From assembly GCA_026122225.1 (NCBI GenBank), contig JANEZZ010000303.1:7501-71500 (forward strand): 64,000 nucleotides of DNA. Reading direction: 5' to 3'. The position numbers were made by a program, and so were the translations under genes. This DNA is from Heloderma charlesbogerti (Eukaryota; Chordata; Lepidosauria; Squamata; Helodermatidae). The notes under the pieces were generated by a model. It was given only the letters and a program-made list of their open reading frames with translations. It did not search any database and was not told the origin of the DNA. Numbering within the stretch: position 1 is the stretch's first letter; each line of letters begins with the position of its first letter. This document shows positions 32,906 to 43,066 of the stretch, one piece after another.

Positions 32906-34058
32906 CTGGGTTTGAACATCATAACAACCCACAGTGGGTTAAATAAGCCATGATAGCTTATTTAACCTATCGTTGGTTATTGTGTCAGCTGTCAAGAATT
33001 TTTTAATCCATGATGGCTTATTTGCCTGAAATAAGCTACTCTGATAACCCACGGTCTGCAGTAAGGGTGATTTAACTGACTGTGGGTTGTCATGTCGTCT
33101 AACACTCACCATGGCTTATTTCAATCGCCTCCAGAGTCAGCTGGCAAGAGCAGCCAAAACTGTTACAGCCGCTCTGCTCCAGCCTGCAGAGTCCTTTTCC
33201 CAAGATCTGACAAGCCGCCCAGGGACAACCGCAGCCGAACAAGCACAGCCTTCCCCGATACCATGCCACAGTTACAAAATGACAGCTTTCCCCTAGTACA
33301 ATGACAGCCTTGCTCTATCACACTACCCCACTACAGCAAAGTTACGCAATGACAGGCTTACTTGATCACTACTTTGAAACTACGCAACTTAGGAAAGAGG
33401 GGAAAAGAGGGGAATAGGGAAAGAACTGCTCACTTTTCCATGAAGTGCAGTTCTGCAATTATCCAGTACAGCATCTGCAGGTTCCCAATGAGGGCATCCC
33501 ACCTATGCAATTTTGCCCCATTCCCGCAAACTGCCAAGGAGTTATAGCCTCCACTCCTGTTTCCCTTTTCTCACCGCTTCTCCATGAGAAAGCAGACAGG
33601 CAGTACAGTGCAGGCTTCCCCAGTACAATGACAACCTGAATAGGCTATTGTGGAGCTATGCTACAACTAAGTCAGACAATGACAAACTTCCCTGATTGCT
33701 ACTGTGAAAAAAGGAAAAAGAAGAGGCAACTGCAGAATAGGGGAACACAGGTGCATGGTACAATACAGCCTCCCCTGATCATGCAATCCTGCTACTACGA
33801 AGTGTCACATTTACAACCCTCTGTGATGAGACTGACACTGCTCACTTTTCTATGAAAACTGCAATGCAAGGGAAGCTGGGATACCATCCAGCAGAGCAGG
33901 AGGACTGGAGAGGGAGGAGGGGTAAGGGTGGGGAAAATAAGCTACTCACAGTAGCTTATTTGGCTGCTCGTGTGTGGAATAACAGTAACTTATTTTCTAA
34001 ATAAGCTACTGTGAGTAGCTTATTAAGCCACCATAGCTTCAAGTGATGTCCGAACGCA
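32906..34058. mobile_element. hAT-like foldback element (1.15 kb) in the CR1-clade LINE
   Basis: The ends are diverged inverted repeats: CTGGGTTTGAACATCATAAC on the left, and GGCTGCGTTCGGACATCAC when the right end is reverse-complemented; both lead into AATAAGC-rich hairpins (AAATAAGCCATGATAGC at 32940, AATAAGCTACTGTGAGTAGC at 34002). The flanking 8 bp, GTCATGGA (32898-32905) and GCCACGGA (34059-34066), differ only by two transitions. A CR1 copy at 53176-53965 shows the unbroken target (AGTCATGGAATAAGAGG). The short overlapping ORFs inside (33087-33855) are not convincing. Confidence 0.75.
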
Positions 34059-35285
34059 GCCACGGAATAAGAGGAGAGGTCCTTTTATGGATCAGTAACT
34101 GCTTAAAGAATAGAAGCAAAGAGTAGGAATAAATGGTAAATTCTCCCAATGGAGAGATGTAAACAGTGGGGTCCCACAGGGATTTGTATTGGGACCAATG
34201 CTTTTCAACCTGTTCATAAATTATCTGAAATTAGGAGTGAGCAGTGAAGTGGCCAAGTCTGCAAATGAAACCAAATTATTTAGAGTGGTTAAAACAAAAA
34301 GGGGTCGTAAGGATCTCCAAAAGGATCTCTCCAAACTGGGAGAATCGGCATCTAAATGGCAAACACAGTTCAATGTAAGCAAGTGTAAAGTGATCCACGT
34401 TGGGCCAAAAAATCCCAACTTCAAGTATAAACTTATGGGATCTGAGCTAGTGGTGACTGACCAAGGAAGAGATCTTGGGGTTGTGGTGGACAGCTTGATG
34501 AAAATGTCAACCTAGTGTGCAGCTGCCGTGAAAAAGGCAAACTCCATCTTAGGCATAATTAGGAAAGGAACTGAAAATAAAACTGCCAATATCATGCTGC
34601 TGCCCTTATAAAAATCTATGGTGCGACCAGACTTGGAATACTGTGTACAGTTCTGGTCACCACACCTAAAAAAGGATACGGTAGAGTTGGAAAAAGTGGA
34701 GAAAAGGGAAACTAAAATGATCAAGGGGCTGGAGCATCTCCCCTATGAGAGAAGGTTACAACAACAGCTGGGATTGTTAAGCTTGGAAAAGAGATGAGTA
34801 AGAGGAGACATGATAGAGGTGTACAAAATTATGCATGGTGTGGAGAAAGTGGATAGGGTAACATTTTTCTCCCTCTCTCATAATACTAGAACCTGGAGAC
34901 ATCCCATGAAGCTGATTGGTGGAACATCCAGGACAGATAAAAGGAACATCTTCTTCATACAGCCTATAGTGAAATTATGGAATTCGCTTCCACAAGATGT
35001 AGTAATGGCCACCAATTTGGATGGTTTTAAAAGAGGATTAGACAAATTGCTGGAGGATAAGGTCATCAATGGCTACTAGTTCTGATGGCTATATGTTACC
35101 TCCAGCAGCAGAATCAGTATGCCTATGTACACCAGTTGCTGGGGAACATGGGTGGGAGGGTGCTGTTGTGCTCATGCCCTGCTTGTGTGTTTCTGATCGA
35201 TAGCTGGTTGACCACTGTGTGAATAGAATGCTGGACTCGATGGACCCTTGGTCTGATCCAGCACGGCTCTTCTTATGTTCTTATT

Positions 35286-35916
35286 TTCTTACTTGTCTGC
35301 AACATACAACTGGATGTGTTGTCCTCTGTTACACTGTACACACAGAGGCAGTATTGCATCAGTTCAGCCCTATACACACTCACATATGCACATATACTCT
35401 TAAAAACAGACTTACTCATAAGAGCTTAGCTTCTTTGCCAGTGAGTTTTGCAAAAGATGGATTATTTGGGGTGGGAGGGTGCATTCACTGTAACTTATTA
35501 TACTGAATATTCCAACTCATACTCTATTTCTTTTACTAAAATAAAAAAGCTAAAAACAAATAATACATTATGGAACAGAATAATAAACCTGGCATCAACT
35601 ACTATTCATTATTACCTCTCATTCTGAAATAAATGATATTTCACAGAACAAAGTGCTTTATAAATTTTACAATTCTTTCATTTAATATTGCAAGAACCAT
35701 ACGAGGTTAGGGTGAAGCCTCATTGAATATACTTGAACTCATGACCTAGTAAATATGTATAGGATTGGGCTGTAGGAGTGGTGGAAGTGGTGTGAACATT
35801 TTCTGCCTTGAAAACAAATGCCTTGGAATGCAGTGAATGTGCATACATTAGAATGTCTGTCGGTCTTCACCCTTACTGTCAGGCACCATTAGCTTCAAAT
35901 ACTGATATTTGCAGAA
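35286..35916. other. No recognised feature
   Basis: About 630 bp of AT-rich sequence without a supported gene or repeat. Confidence 0.45.
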
Positions 35917-36265
35917 CAGAATCGTAGCAGTGGAAAGGCCATCAGAGATCATCTAGTCTAACCTCCTGCTCAGTGCAGGTTCTGCACTGCAGGGTGCAGC
36001 TTCGGCATCCCTGGCAGATGGCCATCTAGCCTGTGCTTAAGTATCTCCAGTGAAGGACCACCTTCCAAGGCAATCTGTTCTACTGCTGAGCAGCTCTCAC
36101 TGTAAAGTCATTTCTCCTAACGTTTAGCAGAAATCTGCTTCCCTGTAATTTCCACCCATTGATTCTAGTCCTGCCTTCTGGAGCAAGAGAGAACAAGTCT
36201 GCTCCATCTTCTGCACGAGAGCACTTGCACTTCATGTATTTGAAGACCACTATCATGACTCCCCT
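35917..36265 (-). mobile_element. CR1 LINE fragment, antisense 3' end
   Basis: CATCAGAGATCATCTAGTCT, GCCATCTAGCCTGTGCTTAA and the minus-strand peptide GWKLQGSRFLLNVRRNDFTV are typical antisense CR1. Its tail would lie to the left. Confidence 0.8.
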
Positions 36266-36385
36266 TAATCCGGACTGCCTCTGCCAAGCCATCTGAGCAC
36301 CTTGTGATGAGGACATGATTGGGAGCTGCTTTGCTGAAATCCATTCCTTCTATGTCCCTCCTCATTCCTAATACTAATTCTGCTT

Positions 36386-36620
36386 GAGAGCCAGTGTGGT
36401 GTGGCGGCTAGAGTGTTGGACTAGGAGTTGGGAGATCCAGGTTCTAGTCCCCACTCAGCCATGGAAGCTCACTGGGTGACTTTGGGCCAGTCAAAGACTC
36501 TCAGCCCAACCCACCTCGCAGGGTTGTTGTTGTGAGGCTAAACTGGAGGATTGTGTAAGCCGCCTTGGGTTCCTTAAGGAGAAAAAAAGGCGGGATATAA
36601 ATGTAATAAATAAATAAATA
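36386..36620 (+). mobile_element. Sauria-type SINE
   Basis: Starts GAGAGCCAGTGTGGTGTGGC, with a tRNA-like A box (GGCTAGAGTGTTGGACTAGG) and B box (GGTTCTAGTCCCC). A conserved body follows (CTCACTGGGTGACTTTGGGC, GCAGGGTTGTTGTTGTGAGG), and the 3' end GGCGGGATATAAATGTAATA passes into (AAAT)n. This tRNA-derived family is known from squamates and is mobilised by RTE/BovB LINEs, several of which lie nearby. CTTG flanks both sides, a weak target duplication at best. Confidence 0.88.
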
Positions 36621-37039
36621 CTTGTCAAACTTACCTTAGCAAACTTACCTTCACTCTCCATTTATCTATGGGGTGCCTTGGCTTGTCTCTCAACACCTGC
36701 CTGTTCCTTGTTCCATTGTCCAGGTCACTTACCATCATGATTTCCAACTCTGATGTTGGAAATAACCACTGCATTATAGGAAGGAATAAGACCATGCTCA
36801 TGTAAGGTATGTTGATCAGGCTCCACTGGGAGAGAGACGGGAGCTGACAGTCTCATGGGAGGCTGATGTTTGTACCACTGGCATGGACAAATAGAAGATA
36901 ATGGCAGGAGACAACCTCGTTGCAAAGAGAGATGAGGTTCTGGAACACTTTTGCAAGAGGCTACAGCTATTTGCAAGGAAGAAAAAGGAAGGATTGCAGG
37001 AAGCAGGATAATGCTATCAAGTGCTGCGAGTCATACCTT

Positions 37040-37163
37040 CAGTATCAGTATTGCGCTCATGTCCTGCGTGTGGCTTTCCCACGGGCAGCTGGTTGGCCAC
37101 TGTGTGAACAGAATGCTGGACTAGATGGTCTGATCCAGCATAGCTCCTCTTATGTTCTTACGT
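37040..37163 (+). mobile_element. CR1-clade 3' UTR fragment
   Basis: GCAGCTGGTTGGCCACTGTG, AATGCTGGACTAGATGGTCT and CTCTTATGTTCTTACG match the 3' end of the CR1-clade element at 35170-35285. Confidence 0.8.
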
Positions 37164-37274
37164 ACTCACGAGAAGAGAGAGGGAAACAGAACAGCAGTCC
37201 ATGAGTAAGGGAAGGGAAATGGGAAGTTTCTGATAAAAGGCAGAGGAAAGGAGAAGCTGAAGAAAAATTTGCTG

Positions 37275-37440
37275 CAGCTCTCCTTGTGGAGGGGCCATAA
37301 GTCAGTGGTGGAGAAGATGTGTAGCATGTAGAAGGTCCTGGTTTCAGTCCCTGGCATCTCCAAGATTCAGGTAACTCACAGTCAGAACTGGGCTAGATGG
37401 ACAAATAGTCTGACCTGGTATAAAACAGCTACCTGTGTTC
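37275..37440 (+). mobile_element. tRNA-derived SINE, copy 1
   Basis: AGTCAGTGGTGGAGAAGATG (A-box region), GTAGAAGGTCCTGGTTTCAG (B-box region) and CCCTGGCATCTCCAAG, then a body ending CTGGTATAAAACAGCTACCT. It is the same family as 61760-61966 and, antisense, 51232-51352. Confidence 0.75.
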
Positions 37441-37892
37441 CAAAATGTCAGAGAGGGTGGTGGTGAAGGACAAGGATGCTTGCAAACCTTCATCATGAGA
37501 ACCAAAAAGCTAGCCAATAATTGGCAGTTTCTCTCACAAGGTATATGGAATAATTTTAAAGACACCTATTTATTGCTGCTGCTGCTTCATCTTCATCTTC
37601 TTCAGAATGATTGGTGTTGTCCTCCCTTTTGGCTTTTGTTGGAAGTAACCATGTCATATGATCTCTCCGACATGGTGTTACCATTGCAAACAATACCAGT
37701 GTGCTGTGGGAAGCAACTCTGGAAGCAGTAATCATGCCACTCAGGTAACGTAGGAACTGGGTCTATGAAGGGCAGCTTGAGTGTTGCATATGACAACTAG
37801 AAGGAATGATTACTTGCTCTAACTCAGTATTTAACTGCAAATTAATCAAAATCAAGATAATCTAAAGAAGGCCTAATTCTGCACCACATGAC
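37441..37892. other. No recognised feature
   Basis: About 450 bp between the SINE and BovB copy 3. A short GCTGCT/CTTCAT run lies at 37573-37602. Confidence 0.45.
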
Positions 37893-37900
37893 CCCAACTT

Positions 37901-40570
37901 CTGTTGTTGTTGTTCAGTCATTCAGTCGTGTCCGACTCTTCGTGACCCCATGGACCATAGCATGTCAGGACTTCCTGTCCTGCGCTCTCTCCCAGAGTGT
38001 GCTCAAGTCCATATTCATTGCATCTGTGATGCTATCTAGCCATCTCATCCTCTGCCATCCCCTTCTCTTTTTGCCTTCAATCTTTCCCAGAATCAGGGTC
38101 TTTTCCAGAGAGTTTTCTCTTCGCATTCGGTGGCCAAAATATTTGAGCTTCAGCTTCAGTCTCTGTCCTTCCAATGAGCACTCAGGGTTGATTTCCTTTA
38201 GGATGGACTGATTGGACCTCCTTGCAGTCCAGGGGACTCGTAAGAGTCTTCTCCAGCACCACAGTTCGAAAGCATCCATTCTTCGGCGCTCAGCCTTCCT
38301 TATAGTCCAGCTCTCACAGCCATACATTACTACTGGGAAAACCATAGCTTTGATTATGCGGACCTTTGTCGGCAAGGTGATGTCTCTGCTTCTTACTATG
38401 CTGTCTAGGTTTGCCATAGCTTTCCTCCCAAGGAGCAAGCGTCTTTTAATTTCATGGCTACAGTCACCGTCTGCGGTGATCTTGGAGCCCAAGAAAATAA
38501 AATCTGTCACTGCTTCCATTTCTTCCCCTTCCATATGCCAGGAAGTGATGGGGCCAGATGCCATGATCTTAGTTTTTTTAATGTTGAGTTTCAAACCAGC
38601 TTTTTTTTTTGCACTCTCCTCTTCCACCGTCAACAAGAGGCTCTTTAGATCCTCTTTGCTTTCTGCCATTAGGGTGGTATCATCTGCATATCTGAGGTTG
38701 TTGATAATTCTCCCGGCAATCTTAATTCCGACCTCTGATTCATCCAACCCGGTGTGTCTCATGATGTACTCTGCATATAAGTTAAATAAGCAGGGCAACA
38801 ATATGCAGCCTTGTCGTACTCCTTTCCCAATTTGGAACCAATCGGTTGTTCCATGTCCGGTTCTTACTGTTGCTTCTTGACCCTCATACAGGTTTCTCAG
38901 GAGGGAGGTAAGGTGGTCTGGTACTCCCATCTCTTTAAGAATTTGCCACAGTTTGTTGTGATCCACACAATCAAAGGCTTTAGCGTAGTCAAAGAAGCAG
39001 AAATAGACTCTTTCTGGAATTCTCTTGCTTTCTCCATGATGCAGCGAATGTTGGCGATTTGATCTCTAGTTCCTCTGCCTCTTCGAAACCCAGCTTGTAC
39101 TTCCGGTAGTTCTCAGTTCGCATACTGCTGAAGCCCAGCTTGTAGGATTTTGAGCATAACCTTGCTGGCATGTGAAATGAGCGCAATTGTACGGTACTTT
39201 GAACACTCTGTGGCGTTGCCCTTCTTTGGAATTGGAATGTAAAGTGAACTTTTCCAGTCTTGTGGCCACTGTTGAGTGTTCCAAATTTGTTGGCATATTG
39301 AATGCAGCACTTTAACAGCATCATCTTTTAGGATTTTAAATAGCTCAGCTGGAATACTGTCATCTCTGCTAGCTTTGTTGTTACTAATGCTTCCTAAGGC
39401 CCACTTGACTTCACTCTCGAGGATGTCTGGCTCAAGTTCCGTGACCACACTATCATGGCTATCAGGGACATTAAGATCTTTCCTGTATAGTTCTTCTGTG
39501 TATTCTTTCCACCTCTTCTTAATCTCATCTGCTTCTGTTAGGTCCCTGCCTTCTTTGTCCTTTATCATGCCTGTCTTTGCACAAAACTTTCCCTTGAGAT
39601 CTCCGATTTTCTTGAAGAGATCTCTAGTCTTTCCCATTCTGTTGTTTTCCTCTATTTCCTTGCATTGTTCATTTAAGAAGGCCTTCTTGTCTCTCCTTGC
39701 TATTCTCTGGAACTCTGCATTCAGTTGGATATATCTTCCCCTTTCTCCCTTGCTTTTCGCTTCCCTTCTTTCCTCAGCTACTTGTAAAGCCTCATCGGAC
39801 AGCCACTTGGCTTTCTTGCATTTCTTTTTCTTTGGGATGGATTGAGTTGCTTCCTCCTGAACAATGTTATGGACCTCCATCCATAGTTCCTCAGGCACTC
39901 TGTCTATCAGGTCTAATCCCTGAAATCTATTCCTCACCTCCACTGTATATTCATAAGGGATATGATTGAGGTCATACCTGAATGGTTTAGTGGTTTTCCC
40001 TACATTCTTCAATTTAAGCCGAAATTTTGCAACAAGAAGCTCATGATCTGAGCCACAGTCAGCTTCAGGTCTTGTTTTTACTGACTGTATAGAGCTTCTC
40101 CATCTTTGGCTGCAAAGGACATAATCAATCTGGTTTCGATATTGACCATCTGGTGATGTCCATGTGTAGAGTCGCCTCTTGTGCTGTTGGAAAAGAGTGT
40201 TTGCTATAATCAGCGTGTTCTCTTGGCAAAACTCTATTAGCCTTTGTCTTGCTTCATTTTGTACACCAAGGCCATGCTTGCCTGTTATCCCGGTGATTTC
40301 TTGACTTCCTACTTTAGCATTCCAATCCCCTATGATGAAGAGGACATCTTTTTTTGGTGTTGGTTCTAGAAGGTGTTGTAGGTTTTCACAGAACCGATCA
40401 ACCTCAGCTTCTTCAGCATCAGTGGTTGGGGCATAGACTTGAATTACTGTGATGTTGAATGGTTTGCCTTGGATTCGTACTGAGATCATTCTATCATTTT
40501 TGAGATTGTACCCCAGTACTGCTTTTCCCACCCTTTTGTTGACTCTGAGTGCTATTCTATCATTTTTGAG
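37901..40570 (-). pseudogene. BovB LINE copy 3, 5'-truncated and mutated
   Basis: Antisense 2.67-kb BovB. CCCAACTT at 37893-37900 and at 40571-40578 is the likely 8-bp target duplication. On the minus strand the endonuclease (from about residue 175 of copy 1) and most of the reverse transcriptase are present: GDWNAKVGS, SDH, YIPIPKKG, then YADD in the C-terminal ORF (38966-37965). A TGA replaces an Arg codon at QQYAN (stop at 39113-39115), a 1-base deletion lies just before the FIDYAKAFD motif, an A-run insertion adds residues (ESAKKKAGL), and a TGA replaces a Trp near the C-terminus. The 5' junction carries a 17-nt internal duplication. Confidence 0.92.
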
Positions 40571-40578
40571 CCCAACTT

Positions 40579-42619
40579 TACATTAAAAATATTCGGTGGT
40601 TTTAGGTTTTTGGAATAAGCCAGTGCTCCAAAGCACAATTCTTGGAACCCCAATATGGGTGGTGGGGTTCCTTCTAATGAAGGAAATTTATTATCATTAG
40701 TTCTTTATATGGGTTTGTAGCCCATCCCATCCTGAAGATTTGGGGCCAGGTAATTTAAAATGCATAAAAATCCTATTAGCACAATGACACTCAATCAGCT
40801 GAAAGTACCATTCAAAATATAATTGCCAGCTTAACCCCAATGCCCTCTGAAAAAGATAGGTTCTGCACATTTCCTAGGGGAGGATTTTCCATAACTGGGA
40901 CAGCCATTGAGAATGTTCCATGGATAGCACCCTTGGCAGTTACAAGAGATTAGAGATTGACAATTATGACCGGTTAGGCAATCCAGTATTCTAATTTAAA
41001 CTGAAATCTGGGTTGTTAGAATGGAAATTCTCAGGAAAAGGGAAGGTTCCTCCTGTGTAAACACCAAGTCATTGCTGACCCCTAGAGGGATGCCTGCTTG
41101 CGCTGGCGTTTTCTTGGCAGACTGTAGTGGGGTGGTTTGCCATTGCCTTCCCAGTCGAAATTCTCAGACAGAATCTCAAATTTCTATTTTGCCTGTTGAT
41201 TTCAGCACATCAAAATGTACAGTTTGATAAATTGACAGATTATTATTAAAATGCACATTAAAATGCATATTTTGATAAATTGATAGTTATCAATATTTTC
41301 AAGCTCTATTGAGCATCGTAAGAGAGGATACAGGAGGATGAACCTAGCTCAGGGAGAGTCCAACATACCTGATCTTTCATTTACGTGCTTTATCACCTAA
41401 GAAATGTGGCTGTACAGCTGTAACTGTATTTCTTTCTGAAAGTACTTGTAGAATCCAGTGGAACAATTTTCTCCGAGAAACATTTCTCTTGCATTAATAG
41501 CTGAAGACTGATCAAGTACTAAAGTGGGTTTTGAAGTTTTATCCCTTTACCATTTCCAGCAGAACAAATCACTTAGAAATTTCAAATTTCATTAATTAAA
41601 TATGCGAGCAAGGACAACCACACAATGGCTGAGGTTTAATACAAGTCATACATCTCCTTCAGATTAAGGACAAAATGTAAGTAGTTCTATAATTTTTCTT
41701 CTTTGGATACTGAGTAGAAAATGGAATATGTGAAGGCAACAGATTTGATAAATAGATCTGGAATGAGAAATACATTCTTCCTCTGCAGCACTATCCAAAA
41801 AGGTTTAGGAGGTTTGTGCAACCCTTAAGCAACCTTATGCTCAGTCCTAGAACTCAGATCGGTACATACGAAGTCTCTAAAATGTTATTTATGTTTGCTT
41901 CGAACAACTACAGCTGCCATCATGGCTTGGGTTCAAGGTCTGCCTTCCTTCCTTGCTTATATTTTAAAAAAATAGCATTGGTGGCAGTGGATAATATTTA
42001 GTCTTTGCTTGTAGATTCAGAATATGTGCATGTTTAGATAAGTGTAAATTTTCTCACAAGAGCATTCTTGTGCTTTTATAAGGCAGTAAAACCCCCCCAC
42101 CCCATCATCACATGATAGTGGGGAACAGTGGCCATGTTTTCATTTATATGAAAACTAAGAATACGTGTAAGTGTGGCCAACACGAGAGCCTGGAATACAG
42201 ATAGTATTAATAAAGATATTATTACAAGAGGTTTCAGCAGAAGAAGAAAAGGACAAGGATGTGTGAGGAAAGAGTTTTTGGCAGCGAATCTTCAGAATTA
42301 TGAAAATATCAAAGTTATGCATTCATAAAGCTAAAGTAGTGTTGTCACTAAACCCTAGCAAGCAAAACAACGTCACCTCATGGCACAAACGTTCAATTTC
42401 TAGGAGCCATAGCCATGCCACCATGGCTACCCACAGCCTTCCAGAACTGGTGATGTCATAAAGCCATGCCTATGGAGAGTTCAGTTCAGCTATTGCCCTA
42501 CAGGTCACACTAGCTGGTTAAGGTCATTATGGTCTCAGTGGTCAATAAAATCCATTTTTGTGGAAGTGTAGAAGCCAAGTACTGGCTAAGAGTCAGTGCA
42601 TTTCCTTTCTAACACTCAG
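40579..42619. other. Mostly unassigned; one probable SINE fragment
   Basis: Apart from a repeat-like segment at about 41028-41162 (GTAAACACCAAGTCATTGCT, CTTGGCAGACTGTAG, GGTGGTTTGCCATTGCCTTC), which I have seen described as a common squamate interspersed repeat but cannot name with certainty, nothing is supported here. An upstream exon of the gene at 42660 could lie in this stretch. Confidence 0.4.
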
Positions 42620-42659
42620 TGTTGGATTTCCTTTTATTTTTCTGCTCTTGATTTTGGGC

Positions 42660-42781
42660 ATGAGTGAAGAGAAGGTTAGAAGTGGTCCAGATGTTGTTGA
42701 AGAAGATACAGATGCAGGTAGAGAAGAGCGCTCTACTGGGTGTTTCCAGGTCTCAGCCTTGTGTTGCTGCATCCCTAAAAG
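42660..42781 (+). CDS. First recognisable coding exon of an unknown Glu/Gln-rich gene
   Basis: ATG at 42660 opens MSEEKVRSGPDVVEEDTDAG, then a Cys-rich stretch (CFQVSALCCCIPKR) next to basic residues. That pattern is often palmitoylated and membrane-associated in known proteins; here this is inference. The exon ends AAAAG before GTAAAG (donor at 42782). It leaves two bases (AG) of codon 41, which the next exon completes as AGG. The frame is also open upstream through a hydrophobic stretch (GFPFIFLLLILG) that could be a membrane segment if the exon begins at the AG at 42618-42619. So either the ATG is the true start or the protein extends 5'. No promoter is recognised. Confidence 0.55.
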
Positions 42782-43066
42782 GTAAAGATAGTTGTTCTTT
42801 CACACAGCAGCTGATTTGTTCCACAAATACAGAAGACAACATTTAGAGGTGGCAAGGATTGTTTGGGGAAGAATGAATACAGCAGCCTGATACATTAGCA
42901 TTCCACCCATTTTGTCAAGCAGTCACAAACCTATAATTAGGCACACTAACTGAGGTCACTGCTAGACTGTTAAGGCATTAGGATATAGGGCTGTGGAAAG
43001 GAAAAAATTGTTAGCAGCTGCCTACCCTCCTTTCAAATTCCTAATTCCTGCCTTGTATCTCTGCAG
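42782..43066 (+). other. Intron, GT-AG, 285 bp
   Basis: The donor GTAAAG follows AAAAG. The acceptor has a good pyrimidine tract (CTAATTCCTGCCTTGTATCT) and ends CTGCAG at 43066. The phases on both sides agree (two bases plus one). Frame continuity was read by eye; no transcript is available. Confidence 0.6.

Larger units (their letters stand above)
29031..35285 (+). pseudogene. CR1-clade LINE with three later insertions
   Basis: The host element reads on the + strand in pieces. An endonuclease part lies at 29069-29302 (GELECLVLMENLDVAGIMEN, then GYKLHRKDR and GGGVALFVKEG). An ORF2 linker covers 29870-30640 with NKSPGLDGIHP. The reverse transcriptase resumes at 32563 (ENWRLVN-like, then DFQKAFDKVP) and continues from 34067 (VPQGFVLGPMLFNLFIN, LRYADD-like decay, then KKANSILGIIRKG). 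A C-terminal piece at 34810-35079 holds IVKLWNSLPQDVVMATNLDG. The 3' UTR ends near 35285 with CTTCTTATGTTCTTAT. Inserted are a BovB fragment (29308-29673), an L1-type element (30699-32547) and a hAT-like foldback (32906-34058). Many stops; inactive. Confidence 0.85.

Noticed and set aside
33087..33855. Cluster of short + strand ORFs
   Set aside because: They are inside a hAT-like foldback, overlap in different frames and match no protein I know.
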